Counted from the stretch's first letter, positions 1-6,184 are shown. The stretch is DNA of 7,191 bases from Bathyarchaeum sp965602795 (GCA_965602795.1 CBFCZR010000083.1:1-7191); one strand, 5' to 3'. The notes: generated by a model not told the origin, from the letters alone. Numbers and translations: made by a program.

Positions 1-1124
1 AAGAAGGCGAACAGGAAACCGAATAGTGTTCCTTCTAGGTTTTTTCCTTTGTTGAAGGGCAGAGGGGTTCTTCCTAGTTTCATTCCGAATATGTGAGCAC
101 CGCCGTCGCCTAGGGTTAGTGTTGTGATGGCTACGTATCGTATGGGCGCTGGGAAGATGAGGAGAGATATTGCTATTCCTACGGCGAAATGGATTGGGGC
201 TGCTGCGAATTCGTAGAGTTCTGTTTTGTTTGCTGCTTTCCAGGTTATCGAGGAGAGGATGGGTATGTTGATTCCCTGTATTCGGACAATCTCGGATAAT
301 GTGTAAAGCGCGGCTATGAACAATATCAATGAAGCCACCATAACGTTTCCGAAAAGATATATACAAATGAATGACAGCAGAAAGCTGCTTATGTGGATTG
401 TTTCTCTGAGACCTCGACTTCTCGACATCACAGAATGAGGAAGTGGCTGCTTTTCCCCTGTTATGGAAGGTAAGATTTCTGTTAACGCGCCTTTTGTCAC
501 AACATCGGATTTGGCGGTTAGAACAAAATCGGGGTTGTAGCCTATCCTCAACCCGCATAGAGGAAACATGGAGAGGTTGTTTCGGTCATCAGCAACCATG
601 ACACAATCTTGGGGCGTCAAGTCTTCTTTTTCGAGTATCCTCTGCAAAACAGCGGCTTTGCCTCCAGACCGGAGAACGTCACCACCTATTTTACCCGTTA
701 AACGTTCATCCTTTATCTCCAGTTCCAGACCATAAGCATAGTCAGCATGTAGCCTCTTTGCCAAGTCCTCTACAGCTGGAGTGGGGAGACCTGAACTGAT
801 TAGCGCTATTCTGTATCCTTTGTTGTTTAATTTTTTGAACACTTCTTCGGTGCCAGGTATCAAAGGTATCTGTTTATGAAGTTCCAGAATCTCCTCTGCT
901 TTCAGTCCCTTGAGCATCGCAAAGATTCTTTTCAGTGCGGATTCGACAGATAATAGTCCGCTTTCGTAGAGAAACCCTAATACAATGATTTTTATTAATC
1001 CCGGAAACCCCACTTTCCTTGATGCCTCAAAGAGAATATAACGATTCTTGGGTATCAAAACCCCTTCAACATCAAAAACAACCAAGCGACTGGCTCCGTG
1101 CCCAGTTTCCTTTCCGTCAGCCAT
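1..1124 (-). CDS. HAD-family phosphatase fused to SEC59/VTE5-like polyprenol kinase membrane domain (partial, 3' end off window)
   Basis: My translation of the minus strand gives 374 open codons running off the left edge. Residues 1-215 form a HAD (subfamily IB, phosphoserine-phosphatase-like) domain: motif I FDVEGVL (D18, E20), motif II ISSG (S110/S111), motif III Lys K156, and motif IV VADDRNNL (D179/D180). E20 replaces the usual second Asp (general acid/base). Residues about 243-374 are membrane helices that carry the CTP-binding-type signature of dolichol/phytol/geranylgeraniol kinases and cytidylyltransferase-like proteins: LGDGGAH (D340), GMKLGR, then KGKNLEGT (E364). Family knowledge suggests phosphorylation or dephosphorylation of polyprenols or isoprenoid lipids at the membrane; the substrate is inference. 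The ATG at 1124 was chosen because GAGG/GGAGG lies 10-15 nt upstream. The frame is also open upstream, with another ATG at 1154. The C-terminus is missing, so the full helix count is unknown. Confidence 0.85.
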   Translation of the reverse strand, partial: MADGKETGHGASRLVVFDVEGVLIPKNRYILFEASRKVGFPGLIKIIVLGFLYESGLLSVESALKRIFAMLKGLKAEEILELHKQIPLIPGTEEVFKKLNNKGYRIALISSGLPTPAVEDLAKRLHADYAYGLELEIKDERLTGKIGGDVLRSGGKAAVLQRILEKEDLTPQDCVMVADDRNNLSMFPLCGLRIGYNPDFVLTAKSDVVTKGALTEILPSITGEKQPLPHSVMSRSRGLRETIHISSFLLSFICIYLFGNVMVASLILFIAALYTLSEIVRIQGINIPILSSITWKAANKTELYEFAAAPIHFAVGIAISLLIFPAPIRYVAITTLTLGDGGAHIFGMKLGRTPLPFNKGKNLEGTLFGFLFAF

Positions 1125-1125
1125 T

Positions 1126-1146
1126 GGAGATTTTCCTCTCCTCCTT
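1126..1146 (-). promoter_or_regulatory. Shine-Dalgarno of the HAD-kinase gene inside a small hairpin
   Basis: On the minus strand AAGGAGGAGAGG (1146-1135) precedes the ATG at 1124. The segment GGAGA (1141-1137) is complementary to TCTCC (1130-1126), with the six-base loop GGAAAA, so part of the purine tract can fold back just before the start codon. The site supports the start at 1124. A regulatory role for the 5-bp stem is only inference. Confidence 0.4.
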
Positions 1147-1278
1147 ATTGACATTGTCTTGATTGAAGAGTTTATCGGAAACAACATACCAAACGAAGCG
1201 TTAGTGCCGTCAGTTTACTTGACAGGTCATTGGGGGTTTGAGCCAGCGACCTTTGATAGGTAAGTAAGAGGCTTCGTT

Positions 1279-1309
1279 GCTCTCAGGCGTCATATGCCTT
1301 TCGAAGAGC
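1279..1309 (-). other. Stem-loop at the 3' end of the membrane-protein gene
   Basis: GCTCT (1279-1283) pairs with AGAGC (1305-1309), and inside it AGGC (1285-1288) pairs with GCCT (1296-1299) around a seven-base loop. The structure begins at the stop codon of the 141-residue membrane-protein gene. It may mark the end of the mRNA or protect it. No T-tract follows on the minus strand, so it is not called a terminator. Confidence 0.3.
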
Positions 1310-1734
1310 TATTTGGCTAGTATTGTTGCGGCTATGGAAAGAATGACTCCTATCCAACCAACTGATTGGGCTATGAGGAGTAAGAAGTATAAAGTGTAAG
1401 CCCAACCGTGAAGGAATGCTGAAATTAAGGTTATTGAGAAGCCTATTAGTCCCATCCCTGCACCAATGCTTATGATGAATTTGGCAACTCTTGTTCTTTC
1501 CATGTATATCAGGACACCTCCAAAAATTACCGCCACGCCTCCCAAGTCGGCAATGAAGTTTAATGCCTGCAAAACAATTGAAAGTATGTCTGCCGCAGGA
1601 CCTTCTACCTGATCGATTAAATACTCTATAGCTGCGCCGACAATACCAGCAGACCCGGTCACGCCAGCAACGATAAGGAGTGCACCCCCAACAAAAGCCA
1701 AGATTACAGCCGACTTAGATGACATACTCAGCAT
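1309..1734 (-). CDS. Uncharacterised four-helix membrane protein
   Basis: The protein has 141 residues and I do not recognise its family. Hydrophobic segments lie at about residues 8-35, 50-78, 84-108 and 113-139, so four transmembrane helices are expected. A short acidic stretch (E37, D41, E44, D49) lies between helices 1 and 2, and a basic turn (ERTRVAK, 79-85) between helices 2 and 3. Helices are rich in Gly, Ala and Ile and lack obvious catalytic or metal-binding motifs. No signal peptide is clearly separate from helix 1. The ATG at 1734 and a second in-frame ATG at 1725 are both possible. Neither has a Shine-Dalgarno, and a TATA-like box about 21-30 nt upstream suggests a leaderless or near-leaderless mRNA. 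The gene points the same way as the HAD-kinase but is 184 bp from it, so a shared transcript is uncertain. Confidence 0.75.
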   Translation of the reverse strand: MLSMSSKSAVILAFVGGALLIVAGVTGSAGIVGAAIEYLIDQVEGPAADILSIVLQALNFIADLGGVAVIFGGVLIYMERTRVAKFIISIGAGMGLIGFSITLISAFLHGWAYTLYFLLLIAQSVGWIGVILSIAATILAK

Positions 1735-1750
1735 TTTAAGGGGCAGGTTT

Positions 1751-1760
1751 GTTAAAAAAC
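1751..1760 (-). promoter_or_regulatory. TATA-like box of the four-helix membrane-protein gene
   Basis: On the minus strand GTTTTTTAAC ends 17 nt before the ATG at 1734 and 26 nt before the alternative ATG at 1725. That is the spacing expected for an archaeal TATA box and a leaderless transcript. The call rests on composition and spacing only. Confidence 0.35.
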
Positions 1761-1870
1761 TTGCTTCTGCGCTCCAATATAGATAAGGGCTGTATGCATA
1801 GGGTAAGAAAGACGTGTAATGTGTTCAGAATTGTGGAATCATGGGCTTGACCTGATATGTTTCCGTTGTC

Positions 1871-1878
1871 TTTAAGTA
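1871..1878 (+). promoter_or_regulatory. Possible TATA box for metG-PHP transcript
   Basis: TTTAAGTA is the best TATA-like match before MetRS. Transcription would begin near 1900, giving a leader of about 25-50 nt that includes the GGAGGTG at 1921. The upstream A/T-rich sequence has other weak candidates. Confidence 0.3.
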
Positions 1879-1920
1879 CATATGTTTCGTAAGAAAATTG
1901 TTACAGTTAAGAAAAGGTTT

Positions 1921-1927
1921 GGAGGTG
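1921..1927 (+). promoter_or_regulatory. Strong Shine-Dalgarno GGAGGTG upstream of MetRS
   Basis: GGAGGTG is a full-strength match to the archaeal anti-Shine-Dalgarno, but it lies 19 nt from the only in-frame start codon (TTG at 1947). GTG at 1925 and 1927 and TTG at 1930 are nearer but out of frame with MetRS. See the finding on the MetRS start. Confidence 0.5.
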
Positions 1928-1946
1928 TGTTGCGTTCGCTAAGATT

Positions 1947-3623
1947 TTGGTCACCTCGGCGTGGCCCTACATCAATTATGTTCCTCATCTAGGCAACATC
2001 GTAAGCTCCATTCTGTCAGCGGACGTTGTAACCCGCTATTACCGCCTCAAGGGAGACGATGTTGTTTACGTCACCGGCTCAGACGAACATGGAACACCCA
2101 TCGAAATAGAAGCCGTAAGATTAAACATCCCTCCAAAACAGCTTACAGACCGGAACCATGCACAAGTGTCGAATCTCTTCGAACGGTGGGGAATAGCCTT
2201 CAGCAACTACACCCGCACAGAAAACCCTGTGCACAAGGAGTTCGTGCGAAAGTTTTTGTTGAAAATCTACGAGAACGGCTACATCTTCACCCAAGAAACC
2301 GAGCAGCTTTACTGCCCAAACTGTGACCGTTTCCTGCCTGACAGATTCGTAGAGGGGACCTGTCCACACTGCGGACATGAGAGTGCGCGGGGAGACCAGT
2401 GTGACTCCTGTGGAACCCTTCTTGAGCCCACAAATCTTCTGCAGCCCCGCTGCGCAATATGCAGCTCCACACCAATCAAAGAGACAAGAAAGCACTGGTA
2501 CTTTGACATGCCGAAGCTAAGCGAGAAACTCCGCGACTACATTGAGAATAACAAAAGTTTGCCTGATAATGCTCGGAATTTCACGTTGAACCTTCTGAAG
2601 GAGGGGTTGAAGCCTAGACCGGTAACTCGGGATAACAAGTGGGGGATTCCCTCGCCTTTTCCGGGTTCTGAGGAAAAAACAATCTATGTTTGGGTTGAAG
2701 CCGTTCTGGGGTACCTCTCAGCCACTGTTGAATACTTCAAACGAAAGGGAGAGGAGGAGCGGTGGAAGGAATACTGGTTCAACAAAGAAACTAAGACCCT
2801 GTATTTCATAGGAAAAGACAACATCCCCTTCCACACCATTATCCTGCCAGCCCTGCTGTTGGCCACCCACGAGGACTATAATCTGCCTTGGACAGTTCAA
2901 TCCACAGAGTTTCTGATGTTTGATGGTCAAGCCTTCTCCAAGAGCCGAAGAATAGGAATCTGGATAGACGAGGCTCTAGAACTCTTTCCAGCAGACTACT
3001 GGAGATACTCCCTACTTTCTATACGCCCTGAAGTGAAAGACACAAACTTTTCTTGGACAACCCTAACCGAAAAAGTGAACTCTGACCTGAACGACACCCT
3101 CGGCAACTTCATCCACAGAACATTGACCTTCATAAACAAGCGGTTCAACAGCGCAGTGCCGCAGCCAAAAAGCCTTGACAAAAAGGACAAGGCGATTCTA
3201 GAAGAGGCTAAAGAAATCGTGAACAAAACCGCGGAACGAATGGAAACATTCAAACTGCAAGAGGCTCTACGCTACGCCATAAGCCTAAGCCACCTAGGCA
3301 ACCGATACTTCAACGAGAAGGAGCCATGGAACACCATAAAAACAGCCCCTCAAGATTCAGCCAACACTCTCTATGTTGCTGCCCAATTAGTGAAACAGTT
3401 GGCAATAATTCTGGAACCGTTCATTCCCTTCACTGCCGAGAAGCTATGGAAGCTCCTTAATCTGTCTGGCTCTGTTCATGAGCAAAGATGGGATGAAACA
3501 GCAAAGGAGTTGGCTCCGGACCACAAGATAAACAAGGCGAAGCCTCTGTTCAGCAAAATCGAGGACAGCGAAGAGGAGCTTCAAGCCAAGCTGGAAAAAA
3601 TTAGGGCTGCAAAGGAACCTTAG
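1947..3623 (+). CDS. metG: Methionine--tRNA ligase (archaeal type, no C-terminal tRNA-binding domain)
   Basis: This cytoplasmic class I synthetase charges tRNA-Met with methionine using ATP. The 558-residue product starts with the conserved strand VTSAWPY. HLGN (14-17) is the HIGH motif, and AFSKS (329-333) stands at the KMSKS loop, its first Lys replaced by Ala while the catalytic-loop K332 is kept. The connective domain has two complete zinc knuckles with eight Cys: C123, C126, C139, C142, C152, C155, C169 and C172. An Rossmann-fold WVEAVLGYL segment follows, and an all-helical anticodon-binding domain runs from about 370 to 510. The protein ends soon after, without the EMAP/Trbp111-like domain some archaeal MetRSs carry. 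The start is TTG at 1947, the only in-frame start codon; the frame is open back to 1911 (stop TAA 1908-1910), and KIL just upstream resembles the family N-terminus. The PHP gene begins one base after the stop. Confidence 0.97.
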   Translation: MVTSAWPYINYVPHLGNIVSSILSADVVTRYYRLKGDDVVYVTGSDEHGTPIEIEAVRLNIPPKQLTDRNHAQVSNLFERWGIAFSNYTRTENPVHKEFVRKFLLKIYENGYIFTQETEQLYCPNCDRFLPDRFVEGTCPHCGHESARGDQCDSCGTLLEPTNLLQPRCAICSSTPIKETRKHWYFDMPKLSEKLRDYIENNKSLPDNARNFTLNLLKEGLKPRPVTRDNKWGIPSPFPGSEEKTIYVWVEAVLGYLSATVEYFKRKGEEERWKEYWFNKETKTLYFIGKDNIPFHTIILPALLLATHEDYNLPWTVQSTEFLMFDGQAFSKSRRIGIWIDEALELFPADYWRYSLLSIRPEVKDTNFSWTTLTEKVNSDLNDTLGNFIHRTLTFINKRFNSAVPQPKSLDKKDKAILEEAKEIVNKTAERMETFKLQEALRYAISLSHLGNRYFNEKEPWNTIKTAPQDSANTLYVAAQLVKQLAIILEPFIPFTAEKLWKLLNLSGSVHEQRWDETAKELAPDHKINKAKPLFSKIEDSEEELQAKLEKIRAAKEP

Positions 3624-3624
3624 A

Positions 3625-4284
3625 TTGGGGTTTGATGAAGGGAAAATTTTGGGACTGAAACTTGACCTTCACGTTCACACATGCTATTCCAGTGATGCTT
3701 TCACAACCCTCAAGCAGGTTGTCGCCTATTCCAAGAAGCGGGGATTGGATGGGGTTGCAGTCACAGACCACAACACCGTCAAAGGTGCCCTCAAGCTGAA
3801 AACCCGTGACATCATTGTCGTCCCTGGAATAGAAGTCTCCACCCTGAACGGTCATCTTCTCGGTCTCAACGTAACCACGTCGATACCTGCAAAACTGGGC
3901 ATGGAAGAAACCATCCGCCTGATTCATGAAGCGGGGGGAATCGCTGTGGCGCCCCACCCTACCACATTCTACAAGTCGCCGCCGAGCCGACGCGTAAGTT
4001 CTTATGATGCAGTAGAGGTGATGAACGGTGCTTCTGTTCCTTTCCCTGTTTTCACTTCTTTGAGCAAAAGATTTGCTGCTGGTTTAGGTCTGCCGCAGAC
4101 TGGCGGAAGCGACTCCCATTACGCTCCTGAAATTGGGGCAGCCTACACAGTCGTGGATGCTGATCCTGGTGTTGACGAAATTGTGTGCGCCATCAAAAAG
4201 GGTGCTACAGTTCCTATGGGGCATGGTATACCTTTGAGAATTAGGCTTGGACGAACTGCGTTAAAGCTGAAAAGAAAACTCTGA
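3625..4284 (+). CDS. PHP-domain metal-dependent phosphoesterase
   Basis: A 219-residue single-domain PHP protein. The metal-ligand set is complete: DLHVHT (H16, H18), D24, TDHN (H49), GIEVS (E70), GHLLGL (H77), APHP (H111) and GGSDSH (D163, H165). PHP enzymes hydrolyse phosphoester bonds with a di- or trinuclear metal centre. Close relatives include histidinol-phosphatase-like and YciV/RNase AM-like proteins acting on nucleotides or RNA 5' ends; which applies here cannot be told from sequence. The C-terminus is strongly basic (RIRLGRTALKLKRKL), which would suit a nucleic-acid substrate (inference). The start is TTG at 3625, one base after the metG stop, so co-transcription is likely. TTG at 3649 is a shorter alternative, starting six residues before the HxH motif. 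No strong Shine-Dalgarno precedes either. Confidence 0.88.
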   Translation: MGFDEGKILGLKLDLHVHTCYSSDAFTTLKQVVAYSKKRGLDGVAVTDHNTVKGALKLKTRDIIVVPGIEVSTLNGHLLGLNVTTSIPAKLGMEETIRLIHEAGGIAVAPHPTTFYKSPPSRRVSSYDAVEVMNGASVPFPVFTSLSKRFAAGLGLPQTGGSDSHYAPEIGAAYTVVDADPGVDEIVCAIKKGATVPMGHGIPLRIRLGRTALKLKRKL

Positions 4285-4290
4285 GAAGAG

Positions 4291-4297
4291 AAAAAAA
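4291..4297 (-). terminator. Oligo-T terminator of the RHH/acidic-protein operon
   Basis: Three bases past the stop of the 63-residue gene the minus strand reads seven T followed by a pyrimidine-rich CTCTTCTC. Archaeal RNA polymerase stops on such T-tracts. It lies in the 15-bp gap between two convergent genes. Confidence 0.5.
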
Positions 4298-4299
4298 GG

Positions 4300-4491
4300 C
4301 TATTCTTCTGGTTCTTCGATCTGGTCTAGACCCAAGTCGACGTGGACTGTGATTCCGGGTTCTGTGTAAGGTTCTATGTTCGCGAGGTCTAGTTTGGGGA
4401 TTGTGGGAAAAGGCTCTATGGTGTCTAGTTTCATTTCTGGAAGTTCCTTTGGATGCTCGATTTTGATGAGTTTTTCTATGTTTCTATCCAT
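4300..4491 (-). CDS. Small acidic protein downstream of the RHH regulator
   Basis: The product has 63 residues and I do not recognise it. It is acidic and proline-rich and has no hydrophobic segment, so it should be soluble. It contains a short internal repeat: KLDTIEPFP (about 21-29) and KLDLANIEPYTEP (33-45), sharing KLD-x(1-3)-IEP. It ends in an acidic tail, QIEEPEE. The ATG at 4491 follows the RHH stop codon by one base, so the two genes are almost certainly translated from one mRNA, probably with coupling. A T-tract ends the unit. Its role as a partner of the DNA-binding protein, for example a modulator or an antitoxin/toxin-like mate, is inference from position alone. Confidence 0.65.
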   Translation of the reverse strand: MDRNIEKLIKIEHPKELPEMKLDTIEPFPTIPKLDLANIEPYTEPGITVHVDLGLDQIEEPEE

Positions 4492-4492
4492 T

Positions 4493-4648
4493 TCAGCTTC
4501 TTCCCCAGGCCTCTATACTGAGGAGGTCTCGAACCGCTGTGCGGATTGCCTCAGCTCTGTTTGGGTAGTATTTCTCGTCAACTAGGTTGTCTAACGCCTG
4601 AATGTAGGGTTCAGGTAGGTGTAGTGTAATTAGTTTCATTTTTCATCT
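4493..4648 (-). CDS. Ribbon-helix-helix (CopG/Arc-type) regulator, N-terminus apparently frameshifted
   Basis: From ATG 4648 the frame gives 51 residues containing HLPEPYIQALDNLV (10-23), then YPNRAEAIRTAVRDLL (28-43): the second and third elements of an archaeal RHH repressor fold. Such proteins dimerise, and the paired N-terminal strands read the major groove. In this frame the strand would be NYTTHLPE. The alternative ATG at 4641 starts with MKLITLH, which is the usual family strand, but its frame leaves the domain after codon 7 and stops at 4591-4593. Removing one AC from ACACAC joins the two into MKLITLH-LPEPYIQ. A GAGAGATG purine tract is better spaced for 4641 than for 4648. The short RHH proteins near archaeal cell-division genes (CdrS type) are similar in size, but no ftsZ is seen here, so the target is unknown. 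The first gene of a two-gene operon. Confidence 0.72.
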
Positions 4649-4687
4649 CTCTGTTGTTGCAATTGAATATGCAGAGGTTAGTTTTGT

Positions 4688-4696
4688 CTTATATGT
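4688..4696 (-). promoter_or_regulatory. TATA box of the RHH operon
   Basis: ACATATAAG on the minus strand would place the start of transcription near 4666, giving a leader of about 20-25 nt before the RHH start codons. The palindrome 4696-4709 abuts it on the upstream side, where transcription factor B binds. Confidence 0.45.
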
Positions 4697-4709
4697 CTTA
4701 ATGTTAAGA
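4696..4709. promoter_or_regulatory. Palindromic candidate operator next to the RHH promoter
   Basis: TCTTAATGTTAAGA has two perfect 6-bp arms around TG. It abuts the TATA-like box of the RHH operon. RHH repressors commonly bind short inverted repeats in their own promoter, so self-regulation is a reasonable inference; binding cannot be shown from sequence. The region is A/T rich, which weakens the case. Confidence 0.4.
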
Positions 4710-4841
4710 AATAAATATGATACAAATATAAACATACAACCCCTTATAAGCTTTTCCTACCCCCCTCTTTTGTGCTCCTACGCGCCTTCATGCAAAAATT
4801 GCTTTGCAGAATCTTTATGTTTCTCTCGTACGATTAAAACC

Positions 4842-4848
4842 GTATAAC
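4842..4848 (+). promoter_or_regulatory. TATA-like box of the methylthiotransferase gene
   Basis: GTATAAC is centred 26 nt before the GTG start at 4871, with the purine-rich GATTAAAACC just upstream in the BRE position. This spacing fits a leaderless transcript starting at or near the GTG. Confidence 0.42.
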
Positions 4849-4870
4849 TCAGATTACACCCTCTGTAACC

Positions 4871-6184
4871 GTGGCAGCGACAATTGAGCTGAAATTGATG
4901 GTTGAAGATTCTAAACGGGTTTACGTCAAAAGTTTTGGTTGCTCAGCGAATCTTGCAGATGGCGAAGTCATTGCCGGCTGCCTTTCAAAAGCTGACTTCC
5001 AACTTGTTGGCAGTCCTCGAGATGCGGAAATCTTGGTTTACAATACCTGCGCTGTTAAGTCTCCCACAGAAAATCGGGTCATGGACATTTTGAGAAAGGC
5101 GTCGAGAGACAAGCGGCTGGTGGTGACGGGTTGCCTGCCTCTGATAAACTTTGAAAGATTAAAAAATGAGGTGGAGTTCGATGGGGTGGCGGGTCCAGCG
5201 CCTGGCGACAGGATTGTTGAGGTTTTGCGTCGTGTGGCTGCTGGAGAAAAAGTTATTCTTCTGGGAGGAACTTCCAAGCCGAGTTTATGTCTTCCCAGAA
5301 TTCCGGTGAACCCTGTCGTAAGCATTATTCCCATCAACTATGGCTGTCTAGGAAACTGCTCCTACTGCTGTGTTCATTTCGCCAGGGGACGGCTACGAAG
5401 CTATTCTGTTGATGAAGTTGTTGAGCGCGTGAAGCAGGATTTAGCTTCTGGCGCCAAGGAGGTGTGGTTAACCTCCCAGGATACAGCATGTTACGGGAAA
5501 GACATTGGAGCAAGTTTGCCGGATTTGCTGAGGCGAGTCTGCGAGGTGGAGGGCGATTTTTTTGTTCGGCTGGGAATGATGAATCCCAATCATGTGGTGG
5601 AGATGCTGGATGAGCTTGTTGAAGCCTACAAATGCGGGAAGCTTTTCAAGTTTCTGCATCTGCCAGTCCAAAGTGGTGACGATAATGTTCTTGGGCTTAT
5701 GAACAGGCGCTACACTGTAGAGGACTTCAAAGCTGTTGTTCAGGCTTTCAGAAAGGAGATTCCAAGATTGACGCTGTCAACGGACGTTATCTGTGGTTTT
5801 CCTGGGGAGAGCAGAGAGGCTTTTGGGCGTACAAAGAGGTTGCTTGCAGAGGTTCAGCCTGACATTGTTAATGTGTCAAAGTTTTTTTCTAGACCCCGCA
5901 CTCAGGCAGAGAAGATGGAGGCTCTTTCTCCAAAGGAGGTGAAGAGGAGGAGCGGGGAGCTGGCGGAGTTGTCTAGAAAGATTAGCTTTGAGAGGAACTG
6001 GGCTTGGATGGGCTGGGAGGGAACGGTCCTATTTGATGAGAGGGGCAAGGGGGAGTCTTGGATGGGAAGAAACTTCGTTTACAAGCCTATCGTGGTTAAG
6101 GGTGACGACTCTTTGGTTGGAAGATTTGTTCCTGTTCGGGTTGTTAATGCTTTTTCAACCTATCTTGAAGCTGAAATATTGTGA
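4871..6184 (+). CDS. tRNA N6-threonylcarbamoyladenosine (t6A37) 2-methylthiotransferase, archaeal/CDKAL1 type
   Basis: This enzyme inserts a methylthio group at C2 of t6A37, making ms2t6A, in ANN-decoding tRNAs. The 437-residue product has the three standard domains. The N-terminal MTTase domain carries three cluster Cys: C24 (SFGCSAN), C60 (NTCAVKSPTENRV) and C88 (VTGCLP). The radical-SAM domain has CxxxCxxC at C159, C163 and C166 (NYGCLGNCSYC), followed by ARGRLRSY. A TRAM domain closes the protein (about 381-437), so both [4Fe-4S] clusters and the RNA-binding module are present. Length and the TENRV stretch fit the archaeal/eukaryotic MiaB-like-B group rather than bacterial MiaB. The GTG at 4871 is chosen because of a TATA-like box 26 nt upstream; ATG at 4898 is a good alternative, seven residues before the conserved YVKSFGC. 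The gene ends 2 bp from the convergent MoaD-like gene. Confidence 0.92.
   Translation: MAATIELKLMVEDSKRVYVKSFGCSANLADGEVIAGCLSKADFQLVGSPRDAEILVYNTCAVKSPTENRVMDILRKASRDKRLVVTGCLPLINFERLKNEVEFDGVAGPAPGDRIVEVLRRVAAGEKVILLGGTSKPSLCLPRIPVNPVVSIIPINYGCLGNCSYCCVHFARGRLRSYSVDEVVERVKQDLASGAKEVWLTSQDTACYGKDIGASLPDLLRRVCEVEGDFFVRLGMMNPNHVVEMLDELVEAYKCGKLFKFLHLPVQSGDDNVLGLMNRRYTVEDFKAVVQAFRKEIPRLTLSTDVICGFPGESREAFGRTKRLLAEVQPDIVNVSKFFSRPRTQAEKMEALSPKEVKRRSGELAELSRKISFERNWAWMGWEGTVLFDERGKGESWMGRNFVYKPIVVKGDDSLVGRFVPVRVVNAFSTYLEAEIL

Noticed and set aside
1048..1263. 71-codon plus-strand open frame
   Set aside because: It overlaps the HAD-kinase start on the other strand, its sequence is not protein-like, and its C-terminus (WGFEPATF) is the reverse reading of the tRNA-like stretch.
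1211..1309. Complete tRNA gene on the minus strand
   Set aside because: The T-stem does not pair, the would-be D-loop is 23 nt, and no acceptor stem forms; kept only as a weak relic observation.
1925..1942. Five-codon frame GTG...TAA just before metG as a leader peptide
   Set aside because: It begins within the Shine-Dalgarno itself, and frames this short arise easily by chance.
1882..1992. 36-codon frame MFRKKIVTVKKRFGG... leading into metG
   Set aside because: It crosses into MetRS in another frame and ends inside it. It could be an upstream frame, but there is no Shine-Dalgarno and no recognisable product.
2121..3253. Several minus-strand and alternate-frame open frames inside metG
   Set aside because: They are shadows of the clearly conserved MetRS frame and have no protein-like features.
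4376..4585. 69-codon plus-strand frame over the RHH/acidic unit
   Set aside because: It is antisense to the better-supported RHH motif and acidic protein; its Ser/Phe-rich sequence is typical of antisense shadows.
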